Below are positions 9,549 to 18,212 of a stretch of DNA of 64,000 bases, piece after piece; position 1 is the stretch's first letter; each line of letters begins with the position of its first letter. Under the pieces are notes generated by a model. The model had not been told where the DNA came from and searched no databases. It worked only from the letters and a program-made list of their open reading frames with translations. The stretch covers positions 372,001 to 436,000 of the forward strand of contig NZ_JAIGNO010000002.1 of assembly GCF_019711515.1 (NCBI RefSeq), written 5' to 3'. The position numbers were made by a program, and so were the translations under genes. This DNA is from Qipengyuania qiaonensis (lineage in GTDB: Bacteria; Pseudomonadota; Alphaproteobacteria; Sphingomonadales; Sphingomonadaceae).

Positions 9549-10247
9549 CTACTGGCCGCGGCGTTCGGCCCGCTTGGCCTGGCGAGCGGCCTTGGCGGCT
9601 TCGCGCTCTTCGGCCGAGATCGCTCCGTTGCTGTCGGTGTCGACCTTGGCGAAGCGGGCCTGAGCGGCAGCATCGAATTCGGCGCGGCTGATCGCCTGAT
9701 CGCCATTGGTGTCGACGCGTTCCATCATACGCATGCCGCGTTTGCCACGCTTGCCGTTTTCGCCGCGCGCTTCGCGCATGGCCTGCAATTCGGCTGGCGA
9801 GAGGCCGCCCGAATTGTCGGTGTCGGCCTGGGCGAAGCGTTCCGCCAAATTCGTCGCCCGGTCGCCGCCGCGCTTGCCGCGCCGTTCGGCCCGCTCGCCA
9901 CCACGCTTGCCGCGACGCTCGGCGTGCTCTTCCCGTTCCGGCCGGTCGGCCTTGCGTGCTTCGCGAGCGGCTTCCATCTCGGCGGCGGTCAGTTCACCAT
10001 CGCCGTTGGTGTCGGCCTTGGCGAACATCTCCGCGCCGCGGGCAGCCCGGTCGGTGCTGTCGAGCACACCATCGCCATTGGCATCCATATTGCCGAAGCG
10101 CTTGGCGCTTTGAGCCTGCATTTCAGCCATGGTCACTACGCCATCGCCGTTTGTATCGGGATTGTGCTTGCCCGCGTTCTGGGCGAGCGCAGCTGTGCCG
10201 GTCAGCGCCAGTACAGCAACTGAAAGGCCTAGGAAGGTCTTGTTCAT
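9549..10247 (-). CDS. Exported six-EF-hand calcium-binding protein
   Basis: Encodes 232 aa with a signal peptide (cleavage likely after ALA, residue 22). Six EF-hand-like loops can be read at residues 31-42, 55-66, 79-90, 142-153, 179-190 and 203-214. The first three have the strict DxNGDG pattern; the fourth to sixth are weaker (DTDNSGG, DTNGDQA, DTDSNGA). The spacer between loops 3 and 4 is very basic and contains a repeat of ERRGKRGG (110-117 and 121-128). A GGAGATATGCA leader precedes the ATG. It heads the operon with a two-component system, which suggests periplasmic calcium binding linked to signalling (inference). Confidence 0.9.
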   Translation of the reverse strand: MNKTFLGLSVAVLALTGTAALAQNAGKHNPDTNGDGVVTMAEMQAQSAKRFGNMDANGDGVLDSTDRAARGAEMFAKADTNGDGELTAAEMEAAREARKADRPEREEHAERRGKRGGERAERRGKRGGDRATNLAERFAQADTDNSGGLSPAELQAMREARGENGKRGKRGMRMMERVDTNGDQAISRAEFDAAAQARFAKVDTDSNGAISAEEREAAKAARQAKRAERRGQ

Positions 10248-10426
10248 TGCATATCTCCAAGTTTCTGAAGAGCTGCGACGGACCGGGGGGTCTGAGGGGA
10301 GGAACGTTCAGTCCGCCACAGCTCACATCCCCTATCTAGGCTCGCATTGTCGCAACACTATCCCGGATCCGGCTCAAATTGTATCGGTTTGTCGCGCTCC
10401 GCTCGGGCCGTTCACGCAGCAGACAG

Positions 10427-10825
10427 CTAGCGCGGGCGGTGCTGCGTGCCTTCGCCCGCGGTGATGAAAATGGCCGTCGCTTCGTCCTTGACATCGGCGA
10501 TGTGCCATACGCCCGGCGGATTGATGGCATATTCGCCGGCACGCAGCTTCATCGTTTCTTGCCGACCATCGGGAAATTCCTGCGTCAGGACCATTTCGCC
10601 CGACGTGCAGATCACCACCTCATCGCCCAGCGGGTGCATTTCCCAGCTCGGCCAGCCTTCGGTGAAACGGTACTGGCTGACCAGCCGCCCTTCGCGGCCA
10701 TCCGCTCCGTGCCGCTCGCCATAAGCCTCGTACCATTCCATCCCGTCGAAGGGCGGCTGCGGCACGGCCGTCGCGCCGAGACCCAGATGGACGAAATTCT
10801 TGGCAAGACGGCGCGGGTCGGGCAT
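10427..10825 (-). CDS. Small cupin-domain protein
   Basis: Encodes 132 aa with a single cupin barrel: WEMHPLGDEVVICTSGEMVL matches the first cupin motif (one His, one Glu) and PPGVWHIADV the second (His). Such proteins bind a metal and often modify small molecules, but no substrate can be assigned. It starts one base after the VOC gene stop, so the two form a small operon. The 179-bp gap to the EF-hand gene contains no feature I can support. Confidence 0.82.
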   Translation of the reverse strand: MPDPRRLAKNFVHLGLGATAVPQPPFDGMEWYEAYGERHGADGREGRLVSQYRFTEGWPSWEMHPLGDEVVICTSGEMVLTQEFPDGRQETMKLRAGEYAINPPGVWHIADVKDEATAIFITAGEGTQHRPR

Positions 10826-10826
10826 A

Positions 10827-11222
10827 TTAGTTCACCTTGTCCATGAGGAATGCGTTGAGCTTATTGCCGTCGGGGTCGCGGAAATAGGCGGCGTAGAACA
10901 CCATTCCGTTTTCGTCCGGTTCACCGCGCGGTCCGGGTTTGCCTTCGCAGGTGCCACCATTCGCTAAGGCGATGTCGTAGAGCCGCTGGACCTGATCCCG
11001 ATCCTTCGCCTCGATCGCCACCATGGTACCGTTGCCGACACTTGCCTCCCTGCCGTCGAACGGCTTGGTCGCGGCGATGCCGGGCGCACCGTCCGGCTGG
11101 CCCCAGGCAATGAACGTTCCGAAATCCATCATCCTCCCGACGCCCATTTCGGCGGCGAGCGGGTCATAGAACCTGGCGGCCCGCTCGAGATCATTGGTCC
11201 CGAGAGTAACATATCCGATCAT
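10827..11222 (-). CDS. VOC-superfamily (glyoxalase-like) protein
   Basis: Encodes 131 aa of the vicinal-oxygen-chelate fold: IGYVTLGTNDLERAARFYDPL at the start and a closing FRDPDGNKLNAF typical of glyoxalase/bleomycin-resistance-like proteins. Enzyme or binding function is not predictable; many members are metal-dependent lyases or dioxygenases. An AAGGAA site precedes the ATG. It is co-transcribed with the cupin gene that follows. Confidence 0.85.
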   Translation of the reverse strand: MIGYVTLGTNDLERAARFYDPLAAEMGVGRMMDFGTFIAWGQPDGAPGIAATKPFDGREASVGNGTMVAIEAKDRDQVQRLYDIALANGGTCEGKPGPRGEPDENGMVFYAAYFRDPDGNKLNAFLMDKVN

Positions 11223-11281
11223 AGCAGTGTTCCTTGAAAACGACTCGCGACCAAGAGAACATTATAGGAACATTTCCTACA

Positions 11282-13084
11282 TCACAAGGGCGCGCATTCG
11301 GTTTCGAGCCATGCGAGATCCTCGCCCTCAAGCTGCGGAGAAAGGATATTCCAGACCTTGGCGTGATAGTCGTTCCACCAGCCGATTTCGGCGGGCGAAA
11401 GCAGGTCTTTGTCCACCAGTTTGCGGTCGAGCGGGACGAAGGTGAGCGTCTCGAAGCCGAGATAATCGCCCTCGCTCTCGATCCCCGCCGGAACGACGAG
11501 CACGAGATTTTCGATCCGGATGCCATAATGTCCGGCCTTGTAGTAACCCGGTTCGTTGGAAAGAATCATGCCTTCGCGCAGCTCGGTTTCGGTGCCGGGA
11601 AAAGCACCGCCAGGTTTCGAAATCCGCTGGGGACCTTCATGGACCGACAGATAGCTGCCGACGCCATGGCCGGTGCCGTGGCCGTAATCGACCCCGCCAT
11701 TCCACAGATGCATCCGGGCCAGCGCGTCGAGCGCGCCGCCGGTGGTGCGCTCGGGGAATTTCTGCATGTCGAGCTGGATGTGGCCCTTGAGCACGCGCGT
11801 ATTGCGCTCGATCATTTCCGCGCTCGGTTCTCCGGGGCCGACCCAAACCGTGCGGGTGATGTCGGTGGTCCCGTCGAGGTACTGGCCGCCCGAATCGACG
11901 AGATAGATCGAAGAAGGGGGGATCGGGATATTGCTGTCCTCATCCACCTTGTAATGCGGCAGCGCGGCGTGCGGGCCGGCGGCGCTGATCGTATCGAAGC
12001 TGGCATCCTTCAATACGCCGCCCGCCTCGCGGAACTCGCGCAATTTGGCCGCGGCGGCGAGCTCGTCCACGCCGCCTTTCGGCGCTTCGATCGATAGCCA
12101 GCGCAGAAAGCGCGACACCGCCGCGCCGTCGCGCGCCTGCGCATCGCGCTGGCCTTGTTGTTCGGCGGGGTTCTTGATCGCCTTGGGCAGCACGGTCGGG
12201 TCGGCTTCGCGGACGATTGTCGCACCGCCCGCTTCGAGCGCGTGGAAGATGCCGGCGACGGCGTGCTTCGGATCGACTGCCACCGACGTGCCCTTGAGGT
12301 TCGCCAGCGCGGGTTCGAACGCACTGCGTTCGCGCACCGTCACGGCATTGCCGAGATGCTTGGTCAGTTCTGGCGTGACCTTGTCGGGCGCGATGAACAG
12401 CTCGGCAGTCCCGTCGGAATGGGCGAGGACGTAAGACAGGGCAACCGGCGTATTGTCGACATCGGTGCCGCGCATATTCAGCAGCCAAGCCACCGAATCT
12501 AGCGCGCTGATGACGGTTGCGTCATAGCCTTCGTTCTTGAGCCAGTCGGCGATTTCGGCGCGCTTGTCGGCACTTGACCGGCCGGCATGTTCGTCGGCAT
12601 GCGGGACCGCCGCGGCCAGCGAGGCTTCGGGCCGATCGTCCCAGATCGCATCGATCGGGTTGCCATCCACGGGGACCAGCGCGATGCCCTTCTTGGCGAA
12701 CAGCTTTTCAGCCTCTTCGGTCCAACCGATGCCGTGCAACCATGCGTCGTAGCCGATTGTCGCGCCAGCGGGCGCATTCGCGGCGATCCATCTGGCGGGC
12801 GAGGTGGCAGGCACGTCCTCGTAATCGTACAGCTTGCCGTCCACCTGCTCGCGTACCTGAACGGTGTAACGCCCGTCGGTGAACATGGCTGCCTTATCCT
12901 TCAGTACCGCAGCACTTCCCGCACTGCCGCCGAAGCCGGTCAGCCATTTGAGGCGTTGGGCGTAGGAGCCGACATATTCGCTCATATGTTCATCGGAAAT
13001 CGGAATGACGAAACCGTCGAGGCCACGCTTGCCCAATTCCTTGCGCAATCCGTCGAGCCGGGCTTCATAGGTCTGCATCAGCAT
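11282..13084 (-). CDS. pepP: Xaa-Pro aminopeptidase (M24B)
   Basis: Encodes 600 aa, the long eukaryotic-like APP form with two creatinase N-terminal domains and a C-terminal pita-bread catalytic domain. It removes an N-terminal residue preceding proline, using two Mn or Zn ions. Seen: metal ligands in YLVDSGGQYLDGTTDITR (two Asp), HGTGHGVGSYLSVHEGP (His), LSNEPGYY (Glu) and GIRIENL (Glu). No signal peptide, so cytoplasmic. The ATG at 13084 has AGGA eight bases upstream. Transcribed divergently from the S9 peptidase, so two peptidase genes share a 142-bp promoter region. Confidence 0.93.
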   Translation of the reverse strand: MLMQTYEARLDGLRKELGKRGLDGFVIPISDEHMSEYVGSYAQRLKWLTGFGGSAGSAAVLKDKAAMFTDGRYTVQVREQVDGKLYDYEDVPATSPARWIAANAPAGATIGYDAWLHGIGWTEEAEKLFAKKGIALVPVDGNPIDAIWDDRPEASLAAAVPHADEHAGRSSADKRAEIADWLKNEGYDATVISALDSVAWLLNMRGTDVDNTPVALSYVLAHSDGTAELFIAPDKVTPELTKHLGNAVTVRERSAFEPALANLKGTSVAVDPKHAVAGIFHALEAGGATIVREADPTVLPKAIKNPAEQQGQRDAQARDGAAVSRFLRWLSIEAPKGGVDELAAAAKLREFREAGGVLKDASFDTISAAGPHAALPHYKVDEDSNIPIPPSSIYLVDSGGQYLDGTTDITRTVWVGPGEPSAEMIERNTRVLKGHIQLDMQKFPERTTGGALDALARMHLWNGGVDYGHGTGHGVGSYLSVHEGPQRISKPGGAFPGTETELREGMILSNEPGYYKAGHYGIRIENLVLVVPAGIESEGDYLGFETLTFVPLDRKLVDKDLLSPAEIGWWNDYHAKVWNILSPQLEGEDLAWLETECAPL

Positions 13085-13226
13085 GGAGAAATCCTTTCAT
13101 CGGGACCGGTCGCCCGTGCGGCGACTCGGTGCTTGCCGGCCGCGATGGGGCCGCATAATCACTCCCCCGTCATAGTCATCCGCGGCGCCGCTTTCCAGCT
13201 TTGCGCCGCCAGGGGGAGGGTCGATC

Positions 13227-15380
13227 ATGCCTTTCATGCGATACGCCGCGTGCCTATCTGCCGCATCGCTGGCGCTGGCCGCGCCGCTTCACGCCCGAAA
13301 TTTCGAAGGGACCATAGTGACCGAACCGAAATCGCCGCCCACTGCCGAGAAGCGCGACCACAGCTATTCGCATCATGGGATCACCATTGCCGATCCCTAT
13401 TCATGGCTGAAAGACCCATCCTATCCGACGGTGGACGATGCGGACGTGCTCGCTCACCTGAAGGCAGAGAACGCCTGGTTCGAAGCGCGGATGAAGCCGC
13501 AGCAGGCGCTGGTCGACGAGTTGTTCGCGGAAATGAAGGCACGGATCAAGGAAGACGATTCCACCGTTCCCCAGAAGGATGGCGACTGGCTCTACTGGTC
13601 CGAGTTCGAAGAGGGTGCGGAGTACCGCAAATATTACCGCAAGCCGGTGGCAGGCGGCGATGCCGTGCTGATTCTCGACGAGAACCAGCTGGCCGAAGGG
13701 CACGAATATTTCCGGCTCGGCGCCTTCTCCGTGTCGAAGAACGGGCGCTATCTCGCCTATTCGGCGGACATCAACGGGTCGGAACGCTTCACCGCGCGGA
13801 TCAAGGATTTGCAGACCGGCGAATTGCTGCCGGACGAAATACCCGGAACCCTGTCGGGCCTGGTCTGGGTCAAGAACGATACCGCGCTGGTCTATGGCCT
13901 CGCGGACGACAACTGGCGCGTCCACGACGCGACTATGCATGTCCTCGGCACCCCGTTGGACGAGGATGTCGAACTCTACCGCGAAACCGCGGATGAAGGG
14001 TTCCGCGTCGGGGCCGGTCTGTCGGCGCAGGACGACTGGCTGGTCATCGCCACCGGTGACAACGAAACGAGCGAAGTGCGGCTCGTGCCTGCCGACGATC
14101 CGACCGCGGAGCCGATCCTCGTCAAGGCACGCCAGAAGGGCGTCGAATACGATGTCGATATCCGCGACGGCACCTTGTGGGTTCACACCAATGACGATCA
14201 TGTCAATTTCCGGCTGGCGAAAGCCACGCTCGATGCGCCCGGCGAATGGACGACGCTGATCGAAGGATCGGACGAATTCTACCTGACCGGGTTCGACCTG
14301 TTCAAGGATTACTACGTCACCGAAGGGCGGCTGCGCGGGCTCGACCAGATCCAGCTACGTTCCTATGTCGATCCCAACCTCGTCAAGCCGGTAGCCTTTG
14401 CCGAAGCGAGCTTCGATGCCGGGCTCGGCAACAATCCCGAATACGATCAGGACCGGCTGCGGATCGCCTATGAAAGCATGGTCACGCCGGATTCGGTTTA
14501 CGACTATCATGTCGATAGCGGCGAGCTGGAACTGCTCAAGCAGCAGGAAATCCCCAGCGGCTACGACCCCTCGCTCTACACGACGGAACGCGTCGAGGTT
14601 GCCGCGCGCGACGGCACGATGATCCCCGTCAGCATCGTCATGCGCAAGGATCGGCCCGAAGGTCCCGGCCCGCTCCATCTCTATGCCTATGGCGCCTATG
14701 GTTACGCCGTTCCGCCGGGTTTTTCGACCACGCGGCTGAGCCTGGTCGATCGCGGTTTTGCCTATGCCATCGCGCATATCCGGGGCGGCGACGATCTCGG
14801 GCGCAAATGGTACCTGCAGGGCAAGCTCAACGAGCGGGTGAACACTTTTACCGATTTCGTCGATGTGGCGCAGGGGCTGGTTGCGAAGGGGTACACCGAA
14901 AGGGGCCGGATCAGCATTTCGGGCGGCTCGGCCGGGGGCGAACTGATGGGCGTCGTCGTCAATACCGATCCCGATCTGTGGGGCGCGGTAGTGGCGCATG
15001 TGCCCTTTGTCGACGTGCTCAATACCATGCTCGACGAGGATCTGCCGCTGACCCCGGGCGAATGGCCCGAATGGGGCAATCCGATCCTGTCGAAGCAGGC
15101 CTTCGCCTATATCCTCAGCTATTCGCCCTACGATCAGGTGGTGGCGCAGGATTACCCGCCCATGCTGGTGACCGCGGGTCTCAACGATCCGCGCGTGACC
15201 TATTGGGAACCCGCCAAATGGGTAGCCAAGCTGCGCAAGCTGAAGACGAACGATAACGAATTGCTGCTCAAGACCAATATGGGCGCGGGCCATGGCGGCA
15301 AGTCGGGCCGGTTCGAATCTATCCGCGAAACGGCGGAAGAAGTCGCGTTCGTCCTGTGGCAGCTGAACAAGGGCGAGTAA
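13227..15380 (+). CDS. Prolyl-oligopeptidase family S9 (oligopeptidase B-like)
   Basis: Encodes 717 aa: a seven-bladed propeller (residues about 60-440) followed by an alpha/beta-hydrolase domain. The nucleophile motif SGGSAGGELMG (near residue 565), the Asp region LNDPRV and the His in GAGHGGKSGR fit oligopeptidase B, which cuts short peptides after basic residues. Unlike cytoplasmic PtrB, this protein begins with a signal peptide (cleavage after LHA), so it is probably periplasmic. A GGGGGAGGG site lies 8 bases before the ATG. The HAD gene starts 2 bases after its stop. Confidence 0.92.
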   Translation: MPFMRYAACLSAASLALAAPLHARNFEGTIVTEPKSPPTAEKRDHSYSHHGITIADPYSWLKDPSYPTVDDADVLAHLKAENAWFEARMKPQQALVDELFAEMKARIKEDDSTVPQKDGDWLYWSEFEEGAEYRKYYRKPVAGGDAVLILDENQLAEGHEYFRLGAFSVSKNGRYLAYSADINGSERFTARIKDLQTGELLPDEIPGTLSGLVWVKNDTALVYGLADDNWRVHDATMHVLGTPLDEDVELYRETADEGFRVGAGLSAQDDWLVIATGDNETSEVRLVPADDPTAEPILVKARQKGVEYDVDIRDGTLWVHTNDDHVNFRLAKATLDAPGEWTTLIEGSDEFYLTGFDLFKDYYVTEGRLRGLDQIQLRSYVDPNLVKPVAFAEASFDAGLGNNPEYDQDRLRIAYESMVTPDSVYDYHVDSGELELLKQQEIPSGYDPSLYTTERVEVAARDGTMIPVSIVMRKDRPEGPGPLHLYAYGAYGYAVPPGFSTTRLSLVDRGFAYAIAHIRGGDDLGRKWYLQGKLNERVNTFTDFVDVAQGLVAKGYTERGRISISGGSAGGELMGVVVNTDPDLWGAVVAHVPFVDVLNTMLDEDLPLTPGEWPEWGNPILSKQAFAYILSYSPYDQVVAQDYPPMLVTAGLNDPRVTYWEPAKWVAKLRKLKTNDNELLLKTNMGAGHGGKSGRFESIRETAEEVAFVLWQLNKGE

Positions 15381-15382
15381 GC

Positions 15383-16006
15383 GTGACGATCCGCAATGTC
15401 GTGTTCGACGTCGGCAACGTCATAGTGCCCTGGGACCCAAGGGGCATCGAGCTCGATGCCTTCGGGCCCGACCGTGTGGCTGAAGCCGACTACATGCCCG
15501 CCCTCTCAGGAAACCCATTGTGGTTGGCCCTCAATCGCGGAGAATACACGCTCGCCCAGGCGCGGGCGATATATATCGCCGAGCATGGTTTTTCGGAAGA
15601 CGAAGTCGATCGTCTGTTCGAATCATTGTTCGCAAGCTTCGTACTGATCGACGGGACCGTCGAACTGATGCACGAGTTACGCGGCCTTGGCGCCCGCCTC
15701 TTCGCGATTACCGACAATGTTCACGAAATCGTCGCCCATTTGCAGCGGGAGCATGATTTCTGGCCGCTGTTCGAACAGGCCGCAGTGTCCGCCGAACTGG
15801 GCGTGCTGAAGCCCGATCCGCGCATGTACCGCCATGTTCTCGAACTCGGCGCAATCGATCCGACGGAGACGCTATTCTTCGACGATGTTGCGAGAAACGT
15901 TGCAGGCGCCGAGGCTGTTGGCATGCATGCGCGGGTGTTCACCGATGCCGCCAAAGCGAGGGTCGACCTGCGCGAACTCGGCGTCGATATAGCGGAACGG
16001 CCATGA
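15383..16006 (+). CDS. HAD-superfamily hydrolase, YihX-like
   Basis: Encodes 207 aa with GTG start. The motif I is FDVGNV, so the nucleophilic Asp is present but the usual second Asp (general acid) is Gly, as in YihX-type phosphatases (sugar-1-phosphate phosphatase in E. coli). Motif II Thr/Ser region ITDN, motif III Lys in LKPDPRMY and motif IV FFDDVARN are intact. Substrate unknown. The frame opens further up but that part belongs to the peptidase. Ends overlapping the thioesterase start by 4 nt (ATGA). Confidence 0.85.
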   Translation: MTIRNVVFDVGNVIVPWDPRGIELDAFGPDRVAEADYMPALSGNPLWLALNRGEYTLAQARAIYIAEHGFSEDEVDRLFESLFASFVLIDGTVELMHELRGLGARLFAITDNVHEIVAHLQREHDFWPLFEQAAVSAELGVLKPDPRMYRHVLELGAIDPTETLFFDDVARNVAGAEAVGMHARVFTDAAKARVDLRELGVDIAERP

Positions 16007-16398
16007 CCACCCGCTTTCCCCGCAGCTTCACGGCCCGCCCCGAGCACATCGACGAGCTCGGTCACGTCAATAACGCCGTCTGGGTCCAGTGGATTCAAGA
16101 TATTGCTACGGCCCATTGGGACGCGGTGGCGCGTCCGAAGGATCATGAAGCATTCTTCTGGGTCGTGACTCGTCATGAGATCGATTATCGCGGCAACATC
16201 GATGCGGGTGAAAGCGTGGCGGGCGAAACCTGGATCGAGGGCGCAGCGCGCGGGGCTACCTCGCTGCGTCGGGTCGATTTCCGGAATGAGTTGGGCAGGA
16301 TTATCGTGAGCGCGGCAACCACCTGGGCGATGCTCGATCGAGCGAGCGGGCGGCCAGCGCGGGTCCGTCGCGAGCTGCTCGCCCCCTTTGTCGACTAG
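16003..16398 (+). CDS. Hot-dog fold acyl-CoA thioesterase
   Basis: Encodes 131 aa of the 4-hydroxybenzoyl-CoA thioesterase/YbgC family. Seen: EHIDELGHVNNAVWVQW with the catalytic Asp17 and the HVNN turn, RHEIDYRGNID, and a closing strand AATTWAMLDRASGRP. Likely hydrolyses acyl-CoA; the acyl group is not predictable. Coupled to the HAD gene (ATGA overlap). Its stop codon overlaps the stop codon of the convergent GGDEF gene. Confidence 0.88.
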   Translation: MTTRFPRSFTARPEHIDELGHVNNAVWVQWIQDIATAHWDAVARPKDHEAFFWVVTRHEIDYRGNIDAGESVAGETWIEGAARGATSLRRVDFRNELGRIIVSAATTWAMLDRASGRPARVRRELLAPFVD

Positions 16399-18152
16399 GC
16401 GGCGGCGCTTGCTTCGTCGGCCACCTGTGGCACGAACCAGTCGAGGGTGTCGCGGCGCGTGCGGTTGCGGCCGGCGCATTTGGCGTCGTAAAGTAGCTGA
16501 TCGGCACGCGTATAAAGGCTCCAGAAGTCGAGCTCGGGATCGTCGGCGACCGCCGAGAAATCGAGCAATCCCATGCTGGCGGTAACCGGGCGGTCGAGCC
16601 CGTCGATATCTGCAAGCGTACGTACCGTGATCGCCCGGCGACGCGCTTCGGCGCGCTCGGCTGCATCCTTGCCGCGCAGCATCAAGAGGAATTCCTCGCC
16701 GCCGATGCGGAAAGCCACGAGGTCCTGGTCGTCGCTGGCCCTCAAAGCCGCGGCCACGCAGGTCAGGACGCCATCGCCATAAGGGTGGCCGAAAAGGTCG
16801 TTGATGGGTTTGAAATGGTCGATATCGATCACTGCAATGGTGTGGAAACCTTCGGCGACGAGCTGTCCGAAGCGCGTGTCGAGCGAGCGGCGATTGCGCA
16901 GCCCCGTCAGCTCGTCGTGTTCGCTGAGTTTTTCCAGCGAACGGGCCTCGTCGAGTGCCTGATCGCGCTCGCGCTTGATCGAGATGAAACGGTCGGCGAC
17001 GGCCAGCGCAGTGGCAATGACCTCGAACAGCAAAGCCAAATTCTGCGGCCATGTTTCGTCGAAGGCATAAACCTCCGGAGCCGACACCACCGCCAGGAAC
17101 TGGACAACCACAACCAAACTGAATGGAGCGAAACCGAGGATGAGATAGGATGCCATCCGGCTCCCGGCACGTCTTGCGCGCCACAGGATGGCGAAATACG
17201 CACCGAGCATCAGGATGTATGCTCCGAAATAGAGATGATCGACCCAGTAACCGAAAAGCTGCGGATACAGTGCCGTGGCCGCCCCGTTCAAAACCGCAAG
17301 GGGCGCGATTGCAAGTAGGATGCGGCGCTGCCTGCTGGAAGTGCTTGCGCGTTCGATGAAGCTGCTCGCGAACAGCATCGTCGCGGCCACCATGAGATCG
17401 AGGCTGAGATAGGTAATGTAGAGCTCGTTCTCGAAGCTGATGGACGTCATGAGCGGGACGAGGCCCGAGACCGCCGCAGTCTGTACGCAGGCCATGACAC
17501 AGAAGAGTGCGTGCCACAGGGGGAACGGCTTGCGCAAAGCGCGGAAGTAACCGAAGTCGAACAGGACCGGGGCGAGCAGCAGGCCGCAGATAAGCGCGGC
17601 GACGAGATGCACGAACCCCGAAGTCGGTGGAGCGGAAGGCTCGGCAACCAGGTCTGCGGCGGCCAAGGCGTCGGGCCATTTCCCTCCGTCGAGAGTGAAT
17701 ACGAGCGCTGTGGGCTGTCCCGCGAATTCGGGTAGCTCGACCATGGAGCGCAGGCTGGATGCGCCGAGCCAGGTGTCGCGAAAGCCGTAGGCGCGGCTGC
17801 TGGTTGCACCATCCTCGCCGATCAGGGTGACCGTCAGCTTGTCGAATTCGTGACGGGCGAATTCGGCATGGCGAATGGTTGCGGAATCGAAGTTACGCCC
17901 CCGCAGATCGACGCGCACAAAGTTGCGGTCGGCGCTCCAATCGTGTTCGTCGCCGGCACAGGTCCAATCGTCTGGACGCGTGACCAGTTCCTCGAACTGC
18001 TGCGTGCGCGTGCCGGAAATCCAGCACGTCGATCCCTCTTCGAAGGCTGGTGCGGCAAGCGCGGAGACGGGCATGAGGAACTGGCCTGCGCCGATGGCAA
18101 GCAGAAGTAGCCGCACGAGGTGCAGCAGATCGACTGATCGAGCCCGTCCCAC
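16395..18152 (-). CDS. 7TM-DISM diguanylate cyclase (GGDEF)
   Basis: Encodes 585 aa. After a signal-like N-terminus comes an extracytoplasmic region of about 150 residues with Cys44-Cys64 spacing, then about seven membrane spans (residues 180-390), a short coiled linker and a GGDEF domain with intact active site RIGGEEF (484-488). It should make cyclic-di-GMP. The inhibitory I-site is absent: the RxxD position reads DDQD, so product inhibition through that site is unlikely. The start is GTG at 18152 without a clear ribosome site. A TTAA-N7-TTAA box lies just upstream, suggesting CtrA-type control. Confidence 0.9.
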   Translation of the reverse strand: MGRARSVDLLHLVRLLLLAIGAGQFLMPVSALAAPAFEEGSTCWISGTRTQQFEELVTRPDDWTCAGDEHDWSADRNFVRVDLRGRNFDSATIRHAEFARHEFDKLTVTLIGEDGATSSRAYGFRDTWLGASSLRSMVELPEFAGQPTALVFTLDGGKWPDALAAADLVAEPSAPPTSGFVHLVAALICGLLLAPVLFDFGYFRALRKPFPLWHALFCVMACVQTAAVSGLVPLMTSISFENELYITYLSLDLMVAATMLFASSFIERASTSSRQRRILLAIAPLAVLNGAATALYPQLFGYWVDHLYFGAYILMLGAYFAILWRARRAGSRMASYLILGFAPFSLVVVVQFLAVVSAPEVYAFDETWPQNLALLFEVIATALAVADRFISIKRERDQALDEARSLEKLSEHDELTGLRNRRSLDTRFGQLVAEGFHTIAVIDIDHFKPINDLFGHPYGDGVLTCVAAALRASDDQDLVAFRIGGEEFLLMLRGKDAAERAEARRRAITVRTLADIDGLDRPVTASMGLLDFSAVADDPELDFWSLYTRADQLLYDAKCAGRNRTRRDTLDWFVPQVADEASAAA

Positions 18153-18175
18153 AGGGGCGCGCTAGGGGGAATGGC

Positions 18176-18196
18176 TTAAAGGGCGATTAAGGAGTC
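18176..18196 (-). promoter_or_regulatory. CtrA-type box plus GANTC before the GGDEF gene
   Basis: TTAA at 18176-18179 and TTAA at 18187-18190 are separated by exactly 7 bases, the full CtrA consensus spacing of alphaproteobacteria. GAGTC at 18192-18196 is a GANTC (CcrM methylation) site. The box ends 24 bp upstream of the GGDEF GTG start, a position from which CtrA could act as activator or repressor. Motif match only; no promoter element was confirmed. Confidence 0.5.
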
Positions 18197-18212
18197 AGCC
18201 CCGTAAGAAAAC

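Noticed and set aside
9876-9925. ERRGKRGG duplication in the EF-hand gene as a DNA repeat
   Set aside because: It is an in-frame protein repeat within a coding sequence, reported with the gene, not a mobile or regulatory repeat.
15721-17679. 652-aa minus-strand frame
   Set aside because: Overlaps HAD, thioesterase and GGDEF genes in other frames; no domain.
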